From contig JAFUTQ010000114.1 of the NCBI GenBank assembly GCA_017484135.1, forward strand, positions 1 to 37,615: a stretch of 37,615 bases of DNA. The letters are read 5' to 3'. The first letter of the stretch is position 1. Each line of letters opens with the position of its first letter. Shown here one piece after another: positions 23,389 to 31,754 of the stretch. The stretch is from Lachnospiraceae bacterium. Its GTDB lineage: Bacteria > Bacillota > Clostridia > Lachnospirales > Lachnospiraceae. The notes under the pieces are model-generated. The model worked only from the letters and a program-made list of their open reading frames with translations, had not been told where the DNA came from and did no database searches. Both the position numbers and the translations under genes were made by a program.

Positions 23389-25376
23389 AAAATCAACAGA
23401 CAAAAAAAGAAAAAAAAGCAATGACCGCAGGAGTGAAACGTTTTCTTGTCATATTATGTATGGTACTTTGTATTCTTTCCATGGGTCTGACCCTGCTCTG
23501 TCTCTGCTGGGCGGAACGCTCCGTGTACAGCACCTCCAAAGCGGAGGGAAGATATAACGCCGCCTATGACATTGCATATGAGAATGCCGATGTCATATTG
23601 GGATGGCAGGATGAGGAAGAAGATATGCGCGATGCATATCTGAACAGTCGTCTGGAAAACAGCAACATTTATTATGCCGTATACTTCTATGGAGAAGACA
23701 AAGAGCTGGGAGACAAAGAGCTGCTTGTCGCTGGAACTACCTATGGAAATTCCTCGAAAAGCTATGAATATGTGTTTGAGTTTTTTGGGGAATCTTACGA
23801 CACGGTGGAGATCGCAGATTGGGAGTATGAGGGGAGGTATGCGGTCAAATGCAACGTTCCCTATGAGTCCGAGGTGATCCTGCAAAGCCATGAAGGGCGC
23901 ATGGACGATCTGGCAAGGATCTATTCCTTTCTTCGCATGGGCGACCGGTTTGGCTATCTGTGTCTTTGCGGTGCCATTGCAGGCTGGCTGGCAGGCTTGA
24001 TTCTGCTGGCGGTTCTGATTTGCCATGCCGGCCGCAAAAATGAAGACCAGACCTGGCACCTCAGCTTCGTTGACCGGATTCCCATGGACTTTTATCTGCT
24101 TCTGATGTTCGGCGCGGCAATCCTCTTTTTGGTTTTGGTGGATTATGCAGATCTGGTTACGCAGAGTATAGAGGGCTTCTGTGTGGGATTCTTTGGCGTG
24201 TCCGTACTTGCAATCCCGCTGGTGGTTCTGTCGTTTATGACTCTGTCTGTGCGGATCAAGGCAGGGACGCTCTGGAAAAATAATGTGCTGGTCTATGTGG
24301 GGAAATGGCTCGAAAAACAGGCAAAGCGGGTATACCGCCTGATGCGAGAGCATTTTTCCGTCATATGGCGCGGAATGGCACTTTACCTGCTTGTGGTTTT
24401 TGTTGAGGTTGTTGTCATGCTTTTGGCTGTTGACTATTTTTTCGGGTGGTACTGGGGGACAGAGCCTTTTATAGTCTGCTTTATTATTGTAAAGCTTGTC
24501 TCTGTAGGAGTGGTTTTCGTCCTGTTGATCTGGCTTCACAGGCTGCAGGAGGGAGCGGAGCGGATTGCCGGCGGAAATCTGGATTACCAGATCGATACCG
24601 GGAAAATGATCGGGGCATTTAAGCAGCACGGGGAAACGCTCAGCACGATCCGGGACGGCATACAGGCCGCGGTGAATGAGCAGCTGAAGAGCGAGCGTTT
24701 GAAGGGGGAGCTTCTTACCAATGTTTCTCACGATATCAAGACGCCCCTTACCTCGATTATCAATTATGTAGATTTACTACAGAAAAAGGAGCCGGAGGAT
24801 CCCGAGGTAAAAGAGTATCTGGAGGTTTTGAGCCGTCAGTCTGCCCGGCTGAAAAAGCTGACAGAGGATCTGATCGAGGCGTCCAAGGCATCCACCGGGG
24901 CATTGCCGGTACAGCTGGAGCCCTGCGAGGTCGGGGTGCTGCTGGAGCAGGCAGCAGGTGAATATGAGGAGAAGCTGGCGGAGCTGAATTTGAATCTGGT
25001 GGTGCGAAAACCGGAGGAGGAGATCAAAATTCTGGCGGATGGGAAACATCTCTGGCGTGTATTCGACAATCTGTTGAACAACATTCTGAAATACGCACAG
25101 CCGGGCACTCGGGTGTATCTCGATCTGGAAAAACAGGCAAAGAGCGTATCGATCATTTTTCGCAATACCTCCAGAGAAGCCTTGAGCAGAAGCGGCGAAG
25201 AGCTGCAGGAACGCTTTGTACGGGGGGACAGCTCCCGCAATACGGAGGGGAGCGGTCTGGGGCTGTCCATTGCGAAGAGCCTGACGGAGCTGATGAACGG
25301 AAGATTTGAGCTGACAACGGACGGAGATTTGTTTAAGGTTGTGCTGGTGTTCAGCGGTTTGGCAGCTGTTCATTGA
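23370..25376 (+). CDS. Multi-pass membrane sensor histidine kinase
   Basis: A 668-residue kinase paired with the regulator before it. Membrane helices are seen at about 25-47, 195-219, 241-259, 270-292, 336-358 and 367-389, with a 145-residue outside domain between the first two. A HAMP-like linker (about 390-440) leads to the dimerisation helix with phospho-accepting H454 (NVSHDIKTPLTS). The ATPase domain has the N box DNLLNNILKYA, and G box GSGLGLSIAKSL near residue 632. Six membrane helices are more than the two usual for VanS-like kinases, so sensing may involve the membrane part. The DNA strand opposite holds a long open frame, which is a shadow. Confidence 0.92.
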   Translation: MGSELIENQQTKKEKKAMTAGVKRFLVILCMVLCILSMGLTLLCLCWAERSVYSTSKAEGRYNAAYDIAYENADVILGWQDEEEDMRDAYLNSRLENSNIYYAVYFYGEDKELGDKELLVAGTTYGNSSKSYEYVFEFFGESYDTVEIADWEYEGRYAVKCNVPYESEVILQSHEGRMDDLARIYSFLRMGDRFGYLCLCGAIAGWLAGLILLAVLICHAGRKNEDQTWHLSFVDRIPMDFYLLLMFGAAILFLVLVDYADLVTQSIEGFCVGFFGVSVLAIPLVVLSFMTLSVRIKAGTLWKNNVLVYVGKWLEKQAKRVYRLMREHFSVIWRGMALYLLVVFVEVVVMLLAVDYFFGWYWGTEPFIVCFIIVKLVSVGVVFVLLIWLHRLQEGAERIAGGNLDYQIDTGKMIGAFKQHGETLSTIRDGIQAAVNEQLKSERLKGELLTNVSHDIKTPLTSIINYVDLLQKKEPEDPEVKEYLEVLSRQSARLKKLTEDLIEASKASTGALPVQLEPCEVGVLLEQAAGEYEEKLAELNLNLVVRKPEEEIKILADGKHLWRVFDNLLNNILKYAQPGTRVYLDLEKQAKSVSIIFRNTSREALSRSGEELQERFVRGDSSRNTEGSGLGLSIAKSLTELMNGRFELTTDGDLFKVVLVFSGLAAVH

Positions 25377-25398
25377 TAATTCGCTGATATAAAATCCC

Positions 25399-25427
25399 TT
25401 GACAAGAAGTGCCGTTCCCTCTAGAAT
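25399..25427 (+). promoter_or_regulatory. Promoter of the decarboxylase gene
   Basis: Perfect TTGACA (25399-25404), 17-base spacer, TAGAAT (25422-25427), 67 bases before the start codon. Confidence 0.8.
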
Positions 25428-25494
25428 ACTAGTGTATTTTTATGATTACACAGGTTCAATCAATAGAGCGCACAAAAGTAAGAGGAGAGGCACA

Positions 25495-26763
25495 ATGAAG
25501 AAAAAAACGTTCGTTACCAGACAGCAGATAGAAGAAATCACAAAGACCTACCCAACCCCGTTTCATCTGTACGATGAGGCAGGAATCCGCAGGAATGCAG
25601 AGGCAGTAAAGGAGGCATTTTCGTGGAACAAGGGTTTTCGGGAGTATTTTGCGGTAAAGGCGACCCCCAATCCGTTTATACTGAACATCTTAAAGGAGTA
25701 TGACTGCGGCTGTGACTGCGCATCCATGACAGAGCTGATGCTGGCGGATGCACTGGACTTTGACGGCAGCCATATCATGTTTTCCTCCAATGATACCCCG
25801 GCAAGCGAGTTTCAGCTTGCAAATGAGATCGGCGCGATCATCAATCTGGATGATTTCACGCACATTGACTTTCTCGAGCAGACCATCGGCAAAATTCCGG
25901 AGACGATTTCCTGCCGCTATAATCCGGGCGGTGTGTTCCGCATGAGCAACGGCATCATGGACAACCCCGGAGATGCCAAGTATGGATTTACGAGGGAGCA
26001 GCTGTTTGAGGGCTATAAACTTCTAAAGGAAAAGGGTGCAAAATATTTTGGACTTCACGCGTTTCTTGCCAGCAATACGGTGACGAACGAATATTATCCG
26101 ATGCTGGCAAAGCAGCTGTTTGAGCTTGCGGTGGAATTAAAAAACGAAGTGGGCTGCGAGATCAAATTCATCAACCTGTCCGGCGGAGTAGGCGTTGCAT
26201 ACCGGCCGGAGGAGACCCCGAACGATATCCGTGCCATCGGAGAGGGTGTCCGCAAGGTGTATGAGGAAGTGTTGGTTCCCGCCGGAATGGACGATGTGGC
26301 GATCTATACCGAGATGGGAAGATTTATGCTGGGACCCTACGGCTGTCTGGTAACGCAGGCCATTCATGAGAAGCACACCTACAAAGAGTATATCGGTGTG
26401 GACGCATGCGCCGTCAATCTGATGCGTCCGGCCATGTACGGCTCCTATCATCACATTACCGTGCTGGGCAAGGAGGATGCCCCCTGTGACCACAAATACG
26501 ACGTGACCGGATCCCTCTGTGAAAACAATGATAAATTTGCAGTGGATCGGATGCTCCCTGAGATCGAGCGCGGAGACTATCTGGTCATTCATGACACCGG
26601 AGCGCATGGATTTTCGATGGGCTACAATTACAACGGAAAGTTAAAATCCGCAGAGCTTTTGCTGAAGAAGGACGGCTCGGTTCAGCTGATTCGTCGCGCG
26701 GAGACCCCGAAGGATTACTTCGCAACCTTTGACTGCTTTGATATTTTGAAAAAAATGAAGTGA
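25495..26763 (+). CDS. lysA: PLP-dependent diaminopimelate decarboxylase-family enzyme
   Basis: A 422-residue fold-type III decarboxylase. The PLP lysine lies in EYFAVKATPNP (K55). Other family parts are CASMTELMLAD, FINLSGGVGVAY (glycine loop), YTEMGRFMLGPYG, VDACAVNLMRPAMYGSYH and the C-terminal cysteine segment VTGSLCENNDKFA. It would turn meso-diaminopimelate into lysine. Ornithine or arginine decarboxylases share the fold, but SLCEN with a following D fits the diaminopimelate group. The open frame extends upstream, but ATG 25495 has AGGAGAGG before it and begins at the normal place, after the promoter. It stands alone as a single-gene unit. Confidence 0.85.
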   Translation: MKKKTFVTRQQIEEITKTYPTPFHLYDEAGIRRNAEAVKEAFSWNKGFREYFAVKATPNPFILNILKEYDCGCDCASMTELMLADALDFDGSHIMFSSNDTPASEFQLANEIGAIINLDDFTHIDFLEQTIGKIPETISCRYNPGGVFRMSNGIMDNPGDAKYGFTREQLFEGYKLLKEKGAKYFGLHAFLASNTVTNEYYPMLAKQLFELAVELKNEVGCEIKFINLSGGVGVAYRPEETPNDIRAIGEGVRKVYEEVLVPAGMDDVAIYTEMGRFMLGPYGCLVTQAIHEKHTYKEYIGVDACAVNLMRPAMYGSYHHITVLGKEDAPCDHKYDVTGSLCENNDKFAVDRMLPEIERGDYLVIHDTGAHGFSMGYNYNGKLKSAELLLKKDGSVQLIRRAETPKDYFATFDCFDILKKMK

Positions 26764-26797
26764 TTCCGGCGAAAAGCTAGCTTTCCGATGCGGTTTC

Positions 26798-26880
26798 TGT
26801 GCAAAGAGTCAATGTCGACTGCGTCGGCATGACCTCTTAACCAAACCTTCCACCCCTCAAATCCAAAATATCTCTTTCCT
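26798..26880. repeat. Dispersed palindromic repeat, copy 4 (partial)
   Basis: TGTGCAAAGAGTCAATG, then GTCAATGTCGAC-TGC-GTCGGCATGAC, then CTCTTAACC and further CTCAAATCC. It matches the core unit at 14408 with a few changes and lies after the decarboxylase gene. Confidence 0.65.
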
Positions 26881-27050
26881 AAAAATTTCCTCTAAAGTAT
26901 TCCCGGTAATAAGCCGAAATAATGAACAAGAAGAAGGAAGGAAAGGAATGCACGAAGTCAACGCAAGATACTGAAAGTCGGTGATGTGCGAAGATCGGGT
27001 CGTATATTGCAGAACGGGTTGAGCATGACAGGGCAAAAGAAATGTGCATC
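26881..27050. other. Gene-free stretch of unknown role
   Basis: I see no convincing gene. Only short frames occur on the plus strand, for example 19 residues with several cysteines starting MTGQKKCASEQ near 27026, without good ribosome binding sites. The purine-rich run GAACAAGAAGAAGGAAGG near 26923-26940 is notable. With a terminator following directly, a small RNA is possible but not supported by any recognised fold. Confidence 0.3.
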
Positions 27051-27076
27051 GGAACAGGCAGATTCCTGTTCCTTTT
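27051..27076 (+). terminator. Terminator hairpin GGAACAGG/CCTGTTCC
   Basis: Perfect eight-pair stem, loop CAGATT, followed by TTTT. No gene ends just before it, so it may close a short non-coding transcript. Confidence 0.6.
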
Positions 27077-27125
27077 GTGCGTGAAGGATAGCAGTGTCAA
27101 ACTTTAAGATATATGAGCGATAAAT

Positions 27126-27172
27126 AGCTCACAGCCGTGGAGCAACAATTTCCATGGATGTGAGCTTTGTTT
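27126..27172. terminator. Hairpin beside the 3' end of tRNA-Leu
   Basis: AGCTCACA (27126-27133) pairs with TGTGAGCT (27159-27166), with CGTGGA/TCCATGG pairing inside. It is placed to end tRNA transcription on the minus strand and is followed by a T-rich stretch on the plus strand as well. Confidence 0.55.
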
Positions 27173-27190
27173 TCGTGTCAAAATGAAAAA

Positions 27191-27274
27191 TGCCGATGGC
27201 GGGACTTGAACCCGCACTCTGTTGCCAGAAACAGATTTTGAGTCTGCCTCGTCTGCCAATTCCGACACATCGGC
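27191..27274 (-). tRNA. tRNA-Leu (anticodon CAA)
   Basis: Read on the minus strand: acceptor stem GCCGATG/CATCGGC with discriminator A, D-arm with GTCGGAATTGGCAGAC, anticodon stem GCAGA/TCTGT with loop CTCAAAA (anticodon CAA, reads UUG), a long variable arm (class II, TTTCTGGCAACAGAG) and T-stem GCGGG/CCCGC with loop TTCAAGT. The CCA end is not encoded; TTTTT follows directly. Confidence 0.96.
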
Positions 27275-27347
27275 ATATCTTGTTCGTCTAACCCGAACAA
27301 TAGACATTCTAACACAGTTTTTGGCAGGATGCAAGAACAATTTTTGT

Positions 27348-27377
27348 TTGACAAAAGTTATCATATATGATAACTTT
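27348..27377 (+). promoter_or_regulatory. Palindromic operator with -35 element before the XRE gene
   Basis: TTGACA at 27348-27353 is followed immediately by a perfect 24-base palindrome (27354-27377) with arms AAAGTTATCA and TGATAACTTT around TATA. It lies 48 bases before the XRE start, which suggests autoregulation. The -10 element is unclear, perhaps within the palindrome. Confidence 0.65.
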
Positions 27378-27425
27378 TTTGTGGGAAGAATGAAGCAAAC
27401 AAGTAATTGATTGATTGGGGTAACA

Positions 27426-27671
27426 ATGGACGGACAGCATACGGAAAACAATAAGGGACATCCGCAGGTGCGCAAGGATGTGGTGCGGCAGTTAAAAGAA
27501 ACCAGAAAAGAACTGCAGCTGACACAGGAGCTGCTCGCGGAGCGTGCCGGCACGAAAAAATCAAATATATCCCGATTGGAGAGCGGCAATTACAATCCGA
27601 GCCTGGATTTTTTAATAAAAATCGCAGGCTGTATGGGGAAAAAACTGAAGATTACCGTGACAGATCAATAA
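27426..27671 (+). CDS. Small XRE-family helix-turn-helix regulator (HigA-like)
   Basis: 81 residues with a lambda-repressor-type helix-turn-helix (VVRQLKETRKELQLTQELLA, then KSNISRLESGNYNPSLDFLI). The ending GKKLKITVTDQ is common in HigA-type antitoxins, where a strand follows the DNA-binding domain. A HigB-like toxin would normally be encoded just upstream, but the neighbour there is a tRNA gene, so this may be a solitary regulator. ATG 27426 has GGGG at 27417-27420; the ORF upstream extension starts with a TTG inside the ribosome binding region. It probably binds the palindrome before it. Confidence 0.8.
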   Translation: MDGQHTENNKGHPQVRKDVVRQLKETRKELQLTQELLAERAGTKKSNISRLESGNYNPSLDFLIKIAGCMGKKLKITVTDQ

Positions 27672-27693
27672 AACGAATGGAGGATGTTGCAGC

Positions 27694-27987
27694 ATGGCAG
27701 CAAAGAAAAAACCAAAGACCTTGGGCAAGCATATCAGCAGGGATGTAGAGTTGTGCAGGACAACGAATCATGTGGTGAGCAGTCAATTGATCAAAATGCT
27801 CATCGAATACGAGGTGCCTTTTACACAAAATTGGAAACGAGTTCCTTTTTTCAAACGAATGGCATATAAGGGAGCCCGGGAGGTATGCGTAGTTTCCACG
27901 CACTGCACGCAGTATTCGCGGGCCAGAAAAGTGGTGGATCAGATGGATCATTCCAGAAAGAAGCAGATAATTTTTCACGCGGTGTAG
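27694..27987 (+). CDS. Small basic protein of unknown function
   Basis: 97 residues, lysine and arginine rich, starting MAAKKKPKTLGKHISRDVEL, with two histidine-cysteine spots (VCVVSTHCTQYS). I recognise no family. GGAGG lies 10 bases before ATG 27694, and the gene follows the XRE gene by 22 bp, so the two probably share a transcript. The basic charge would allow nucleic-acid binding, but nothing more can be said. Confidence 0.6.
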   Translation: MAAKKKPKTLGKHISRDVELCRTTNHVVSSQLIKMLIEYEVPFTQNWKRVPFFKRMAYKGAREVCVVSTHCTQYSRARKVVDQMDHSRKKQIIFHAV

Positions 27988-28048
27988 CCATGAGCATGCA
28001 GTGAGTAAAAGAGCATGTGTGAAAAAATGAAAGAGAGAGGAAAAAAGT

Positions 28049-28450
28049 ATGGAAGAAGTGTTACAAAAATTTCCGAATAAAGAGGCATTTGATTTGTTTT
28101 TTATGAACCACTTTCAGCCCATGAACTATGAAGATATGAAGGAAGGGCTGGAGAGCCTTGTAAAAAAAGAAGGTCTGGATATTTTTGAACGCAGTTATAT
28201 GGACAAGATAAAAAAACAGGATTTCAAAGAGCATCTGTCAAAGGCGGCGAAGTTTGCCTTTGATGATGCCATCACAGAAGCATTTTATGAAAAGAATCCG
28301 GAAGTGTATGAGGCGGCATTTGCCATCTATGAAGAGGCTCCGGACAGGGCGCAGGAAATTGCGTATACCTTTCATAAGACCTATCAGGAAATCTATGATG
28401 AGGGAATGAACTGCATGTTTGATGCGGTAATCGCGCCGCTGCTAGGATGA
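28049..28450 (+). CDS. Acidic helical protein of unknown function
   Basis: 133 residues, rich in aromatic residues and glutamate, all-helical by pattern (FPNKEAFDLFFMNHFQPMNY, AFDDAITEAFYEKNPEVYEA). No membrane segment or known motif. AGAGAGGAAAAAAG precedes ATG 28049. It ends 24 bp before the convergent flippase gene. Confidence 0.65.
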   Translation: MEEVLQKFPNKEAFDLFFMNHFQPMNYEDMKEGLESLVKKEGLDIFERSYMDKIKKQDFKEHLSKAAKFAFDDAITEAFYEKNPEVYEAAFAIYEEAPDRAQEIAYTFHKTYQEIYDEGMNCMFDAVIAPLLG

Positions 28451-28473
28451 GTGATGAGGCAATCGGGTGTCGG

Positions 28474-29793
28474 TCACAGACGACAGGATCGCGAGATCGA
28501 GCGTCTCACAAAGTAGATCGAGCATACCGCTGCCACAAGCTGGCTTGCCAGCATGGCATACAGATAGATACGGATTCCGTAGGTGGGAATGAGCAGATAA
28601 ATACACACAATGCGGATGGCGCAGCCGGACAGATTGATGAAAAAGGCGGTGCCGGCCTTGCCCAGACCGTGCAGGATTGAGGACAGGGTCGTGGTAAGGT
28701 AAAGGAAGGGACAGATCCAGCTTAAGGTGCGGATAAAGCTGCCGGCCAGCGTGTTGTGGAACATATATTGTCCGATATAGCGCCCGGTAACCAGGAAAAA
28801 TGCCGTGCTTGCAAATCCCAGCAGCAGGCAGTAAAAAATTGTTTTGCGGGTGGCAGAGCGCACCATGCGCACATTTTCCTGCGCAGATGCCTCGGAGATG
28901 GTCGGAAGCAGCAGGACAGATACGGAATTGGTAAGCGTGCTGGGAAACAGGATCATAGGCATGGCCATGCCGTTTAATATTCCGAATACGCTGAGCGCCT
29001 CGGACGAGGAGTAGCCGAACGCCTTGAGCTTCAGGGGAATCAGGATGGATTCTGCGCTGGCAAAAACGTGGTAGGTAATGCGGTTGGCAGTAAGTGGGGC
29101 AGAAAATAAAGCGATCTCTTTCAGCTTATGGAAAAATCCGCCCCATGCCTTGTAAAAGTGCAGACAGGTAATGGAGATGAGCATGGAACAAAACTCGCCG
29201 CAGACGATCCCCCAGACAGCGATGGAGGGTGTGGGCGCAATGCCTTTTTGCTCATAAATTTTTAAGAGAATATAGACAGCCAGCACGCGGCTGCATTGCT
29301 CTGCAAATTGGGTAACAGCCGGAATGGCTGTCTTTTTTTGTCCGTAATAATACCCGTTGATGCAGGCGTGAATGGAGGCAAACGGGAGCGCATATGCCAC
29401 AATCTGAAGCAATGTAAGGCAGCGCGGTTCATCCAGAATGACATCGGAGATCCAGCCTGCATAGTGGTACATCGGAAGGCCCACCAGCAGGGACAGGCAT
29501 ACGGACAGAAACAATCCGGCATACAGATATCCCATTCCGTAGCCTGATGCTTCCCGGCAGCAGCAGGAAGACACGTATTTGGAGATGGCCGTCTGGATAC
29601 CCGCAGCTGTAATGACCAGTCCCAGAGAAAAAATCGGAAAAATCAGCTGATAGATGCCCATTCCTTCTGCACCGATTGTGCGGGATAAGAATATTCTATA
29701 AAAAAAACCGATTACTTTGCTGAGCATACCGGTTATTGTAAGCAGGAGCGTACCTGTCACTAACGGATTTTTGAGATGCTTTGGCAATTGCAT
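28474..29793 (-). CDS. SpoVB/MurJ-like polysaccharide flippase (MVF/MATE-type transporter)
   Basis: About 439 residues with some 12 membrane helices. The N-terminal GTLLLTITGMLSKVIGFFYR and SRTIGAEGMGIYQLIFPIFS are characteristic of SpoVB-like members of the oligosaccharide flippase group, which move lipid-linked cell-wall or polysaccharide units across the membrane. SpoVB proteins are often near 500 residues, so this one is short. The frame continues to ATG 29859 (461 residues), but that start is preceded by pyrimidines; ATG 29793 has GAGG six bases upstream and starts just before the first helix, so I prefer it. It is divergent from the cysteine desulfurase gene. The substrate is not known. 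Confidence 0.82.
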   Translation of the reverse strand: MQLPKHLKNPLVTGTLLLTITGMLSKVIGFFYRIFLSRTIGAEGMGIYQLIFPIFSLGLVITAAGIQTAISKYVSSCCCREASGYGMGYLYAGLFLSVCLSLLVGLPMYHYAGWISDVILDEPRCLTLLQIVAYALPFASIHACINGYYYGQKKTAIPAVTQFAEQCSRVLAVYILLKIYEQKGIAPTPSIAVWGIVCGEFCSMLISITCLHFYKAWGGFFHKLKEIALFSAPLTANRITYHVFASAESILIPLKLKAFGYSSSEALSVFGILNGMAMPMILFPSTLTNSVSVLLLPTISEASAQENVRMVRSATRKTIFYCLLLGFASTAFFLVTGRYIGQYMFHNTLAGSFIRTLSWICPFLYLTTTLSSILHGLGKAGTAFFINLSGCAIRIVCIYLLIPTYGIRIYLYAMLASQLVAAVCSIYFVRRSISRSCRL

Positions 29794-29877
29794 AAGGAGC
29801 CTCATGGCATTTTTTTTATCTATATGCTGTGTGGACAGTGCTGAGAACTGATTTGACATGGGAAAGGGAGTGTTATC

Positions 29878-31038
29878 GTGGAACGATTGATATATATGGA
29901 CAATGCAGCTACCACGCCGACTGCGCCGGAGGTCATAGAGGCGATGCTGCCGTTTTATGAGCAGAGGTATGGAAACCCCTCTGCAGGCTATGATCTCGGG
30001 CAGACGAGCAAACAGGCCATCGAAAAAGCCCGGGAGATCATTGCGGCTTCTCTCGGGGCAATGCCGCAGGAAATTTATTTTACCGCAGGAGGAAGCGAGT
30101 CGGACAACTGGGCGCTAAAGGGGGTGGCAGAGAGTCAGGGATACCGGGGGAATCACATTATCACCAGCCGTATTGAGCACCATGCAATTTTAAGAACCTG
30201 TGAGTATCTGGAGCAGAACGGTTATGAGGTGACGTATCTGGACGTGGATGAATGGGGGACGGTATCGCCGGAAAAGGTGGCAAATGCCATTCGGCCCGAT
30301 ACGATCCTCATCTCTGTCATGACGGCAAATAATGAGATGGGAACCATTCAGCCAATCCCGCAGATCGGAAATGTTGCCAGACACCATGGAGTTCTGTTTC
30401 ATACCGATGCGGTGCAGGCATACGGACAGATGCCCATACATGTCGATGCCATGAAAGCGGATATGCTCAGTGCCAGTGCCCACAAGTTTCGCGGGCCGAA
30501 GGGCGTGGGATTTCTATATGTAAGGGAAAGCAGCCGGATTCCGCCCTTTGTGCATGGGGGAGGTCAGGAGCGAAAAAATCGTGCGGGCACCGAGAATGTT
30601 CCGGGCATCGTGGGCATGGGAAAGGCGGCAGAGCTTGCGATCAGCACCATGACAGAACGGAGCAGATACGAAAGAAGAATGCGGGATTATCTGATTCGGG
30701 AGATCATGCGAAACATACCGGATTGCCAGCTGAACGGCAGTCGTTTTAACCGACTGCCCAATAATGCGGATTTCTGCTTTGCGGGAATCGAAGGAGGCAA
30801 CCTTCTGATCATGCTGGATGAAGACGGAATCTGCGCATCTGCGGGCTCCGCGTGCAGTACGGGCGAGCATAAACCGTCTCATGTGCTGCGGGCGATGGGA
30901 ATTTCGGAGGAGCTGTGCCGGGGAGCGATCCGTCTTACCTTAAATGAAATGGTAACCGTAGAGGATATTGATTATGTGGTAGATCGTTTGAGAGAAAATA
31001 TAGCGGTTTTGCGCAGCGAGCGCGCAGATTTGCCGTAA
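29878..31038 (+). CDS. Cysteine desulfurase (NifS/IscS-like)
   Basis: A 386-residue PLP enzyme that takes sulfur from cysteine to form a persulfide for iron-sulfur clusters and tRNA thiolation. It starts MERLIYMDNAATTPTAPEVI, has the PLP lysine K203 in SASAHKFRGPKGVG and the active cysteine C326 in SAGSACSTGEHKPSHVL. The HHA motif after TSRIEH (residue 101-102) stacks on PLP. The loop around C326 is short, as in group I enzymes. GTG 29878 has AAAGGGAG seven bases upstream. mnmA lies 700 bp downstream; in some Firmicutes a dedicated desulfurase next to mnmA feeds sulfur to 2-thiouridine, and that role is likely here. Confidence 0.93.
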   Translation: MERLIYMDNAATTPTAPEVIEAMLPFYEQRYGNPSAGYDLGQTSKQAIEKAREIIAASLGAMPQEIYFTAGGSESDNWALKGVAESQGYRGNHIITSRIEHHAILRTCEYLEQNGYEVTYLDVDEWGTVSPEKVANAIRPDTILISVMTANNEMGTIQPIPQIGNVARHHGVLFHTDAVQAYGQMPIHVDAMKADMLSASAHKFRGPKGVGFLYVRESSRIPPFVHGGGQERKNRAGTENVPGIVGMGKAAELAISTMTERSRYERRMRDYLIREIMRNIPDCQLNGSRFNRLPNNADFCFAGIEGGNLLIMLDEDGICASAGSACSTGEHKPSHVLRAMGISEELCRGAIRLTLNEMVTVEDIDYVVDRLRENIAVLRSERADLP

Positions 31039-31052
31039 ACTCAAGTTTCTTG

Positions 31053-31081
31053 TTGAAATCGTTTTAGTCAGAGGGTACAAT
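31053..31081 (+). promoter_or_regulatory. Promoter of the small gene pair before mnmA
   Basis: TTGAAA (31053-31058), 17-base spacer, TACAAT (31076-31081), 52 bases before ATG 31134. It may also serve mnmA. Confidence 0.7.
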
Positions 31082-31133
31082 AATATTAAAGAACTGCATG
31101 GATCAGAGTGTAGTCGATGAGGAGGCAGATTTT

Positions 31134-31373
31134 ATGAATAATGAGCGAATGTCATGGAAGGAAATACAGGAAAAATATCCTGACCAGTGGGTTGGTCTTG
31201 TGGAAGTGAAATATCATAATGACGATGGAATTTCCATTGAATCCGGCATAGTGAAATACACGAACAAACCCAAAGGAGAATTGACCAGAAGGATGCTTGA
31301 GGGCGAGATTGATGCGGTATATACAACACCGGATCATGCTTTCCAAATGGGAATGGTGGGGGTATTTGGATGA
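31134..31373 (+). CDS. Small protein with KYPDQWVGLVEV motif, partner of the next gene
   Basis: 79 residues starting MNNERMSWKEIQEKYPDQWV and ending in [12 protein letters not shown]. The pattern of a helix, then YP.QWV and a beta hairpin, recalls DUF5678-like small proteins, which are known from memory to be encoded before small aspartyl-protease genes. GAGGAGG precedes ATG 31134; the open frame upstream has a weaker start at 31098. Its stop overlaps the next start by four bases (ATGA), so the two are tightly coupled. Function is unknown. Confidence 0.65.
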   Translation: MNNERMSWKEIQEKYPDQWVGLVEVKYHNDDGISIESGIVKYTNKPKGELTRRMLEGEIDAVYTTPDHAFQMGMVGVFG

Positions 31374-31738
31374 AGCAGATTATTTTACCGTTGGATGAAT
31401 TTCAACAAAGACCTGTCGTTCGCCTAAATCATCTGAGGGCATTGTTGGATTCCGGTGCATATATTCCTATATGGGTAGATGACGAGAAGCTGTTGACGGA
31501 TGTGCTGGGTGCGACACTTGTAAAACAGAATGTTGAATTTGCTGGATTCGGTGGGACAGCTGTAGGAAATTTATATCGTGTGACCATGCAGATCGGGGAT
31601 CTGATTTATGAGGTTGATGATAAGCATCACAAGCTGAATATTACGGTTCCGGATGATGAGAGTCTTATTCGGAATCTTCGTATCGTAGATAAGGATGGGA
31701 AGATTCATGTGTTATGTAATTCCGCATGGGCTGACTGA
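31370..31738 (+). CDS. Possible retropepsin-like aspartic protease
   Basis: 122 residues. The sequence [13 protein letters not shown] (aspartate 27 in DSGA) is the catalytic motif of retropepsin-type (clan AA) aspartic proteases, and the length is that of a single retropepsin subunit, which works as a dimer. Downstream, [20 protein letters not shown] resembles the flap and following strands. The second conserved element (a hydrophobic-hydrophobic-G after the flap) is not clear, so the call is tentative. It is translationally coupled to the small gene before it and lies 16 bp from mnmA. It could instead be an inactive relative with the same fold. Confidence 0.5.
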   Translation: MKQIILPLDEFQQRPVVRLNHLRALLDSGAYIPIWVDDEKLLTDVLGATLVKQNVEFAGFGGTAVGNLYRVTMQIGDLIYEVDDKHHKLNITVPDDESLIRNLRIVDKDGKIHVLCNSAWAD

Positions 31739-31754
31739 ATACGGGGCAAAAAGC

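Noticed and set aside
23454-24731. Long open frame of 425 codons on the minus strand inside the sensor kinase gene
   Set aside because: The plus-strand kinase has all expected motifs in order. The minus frame has no recognisable family, an odd composition (many H and Q) and no ribosome binding site.
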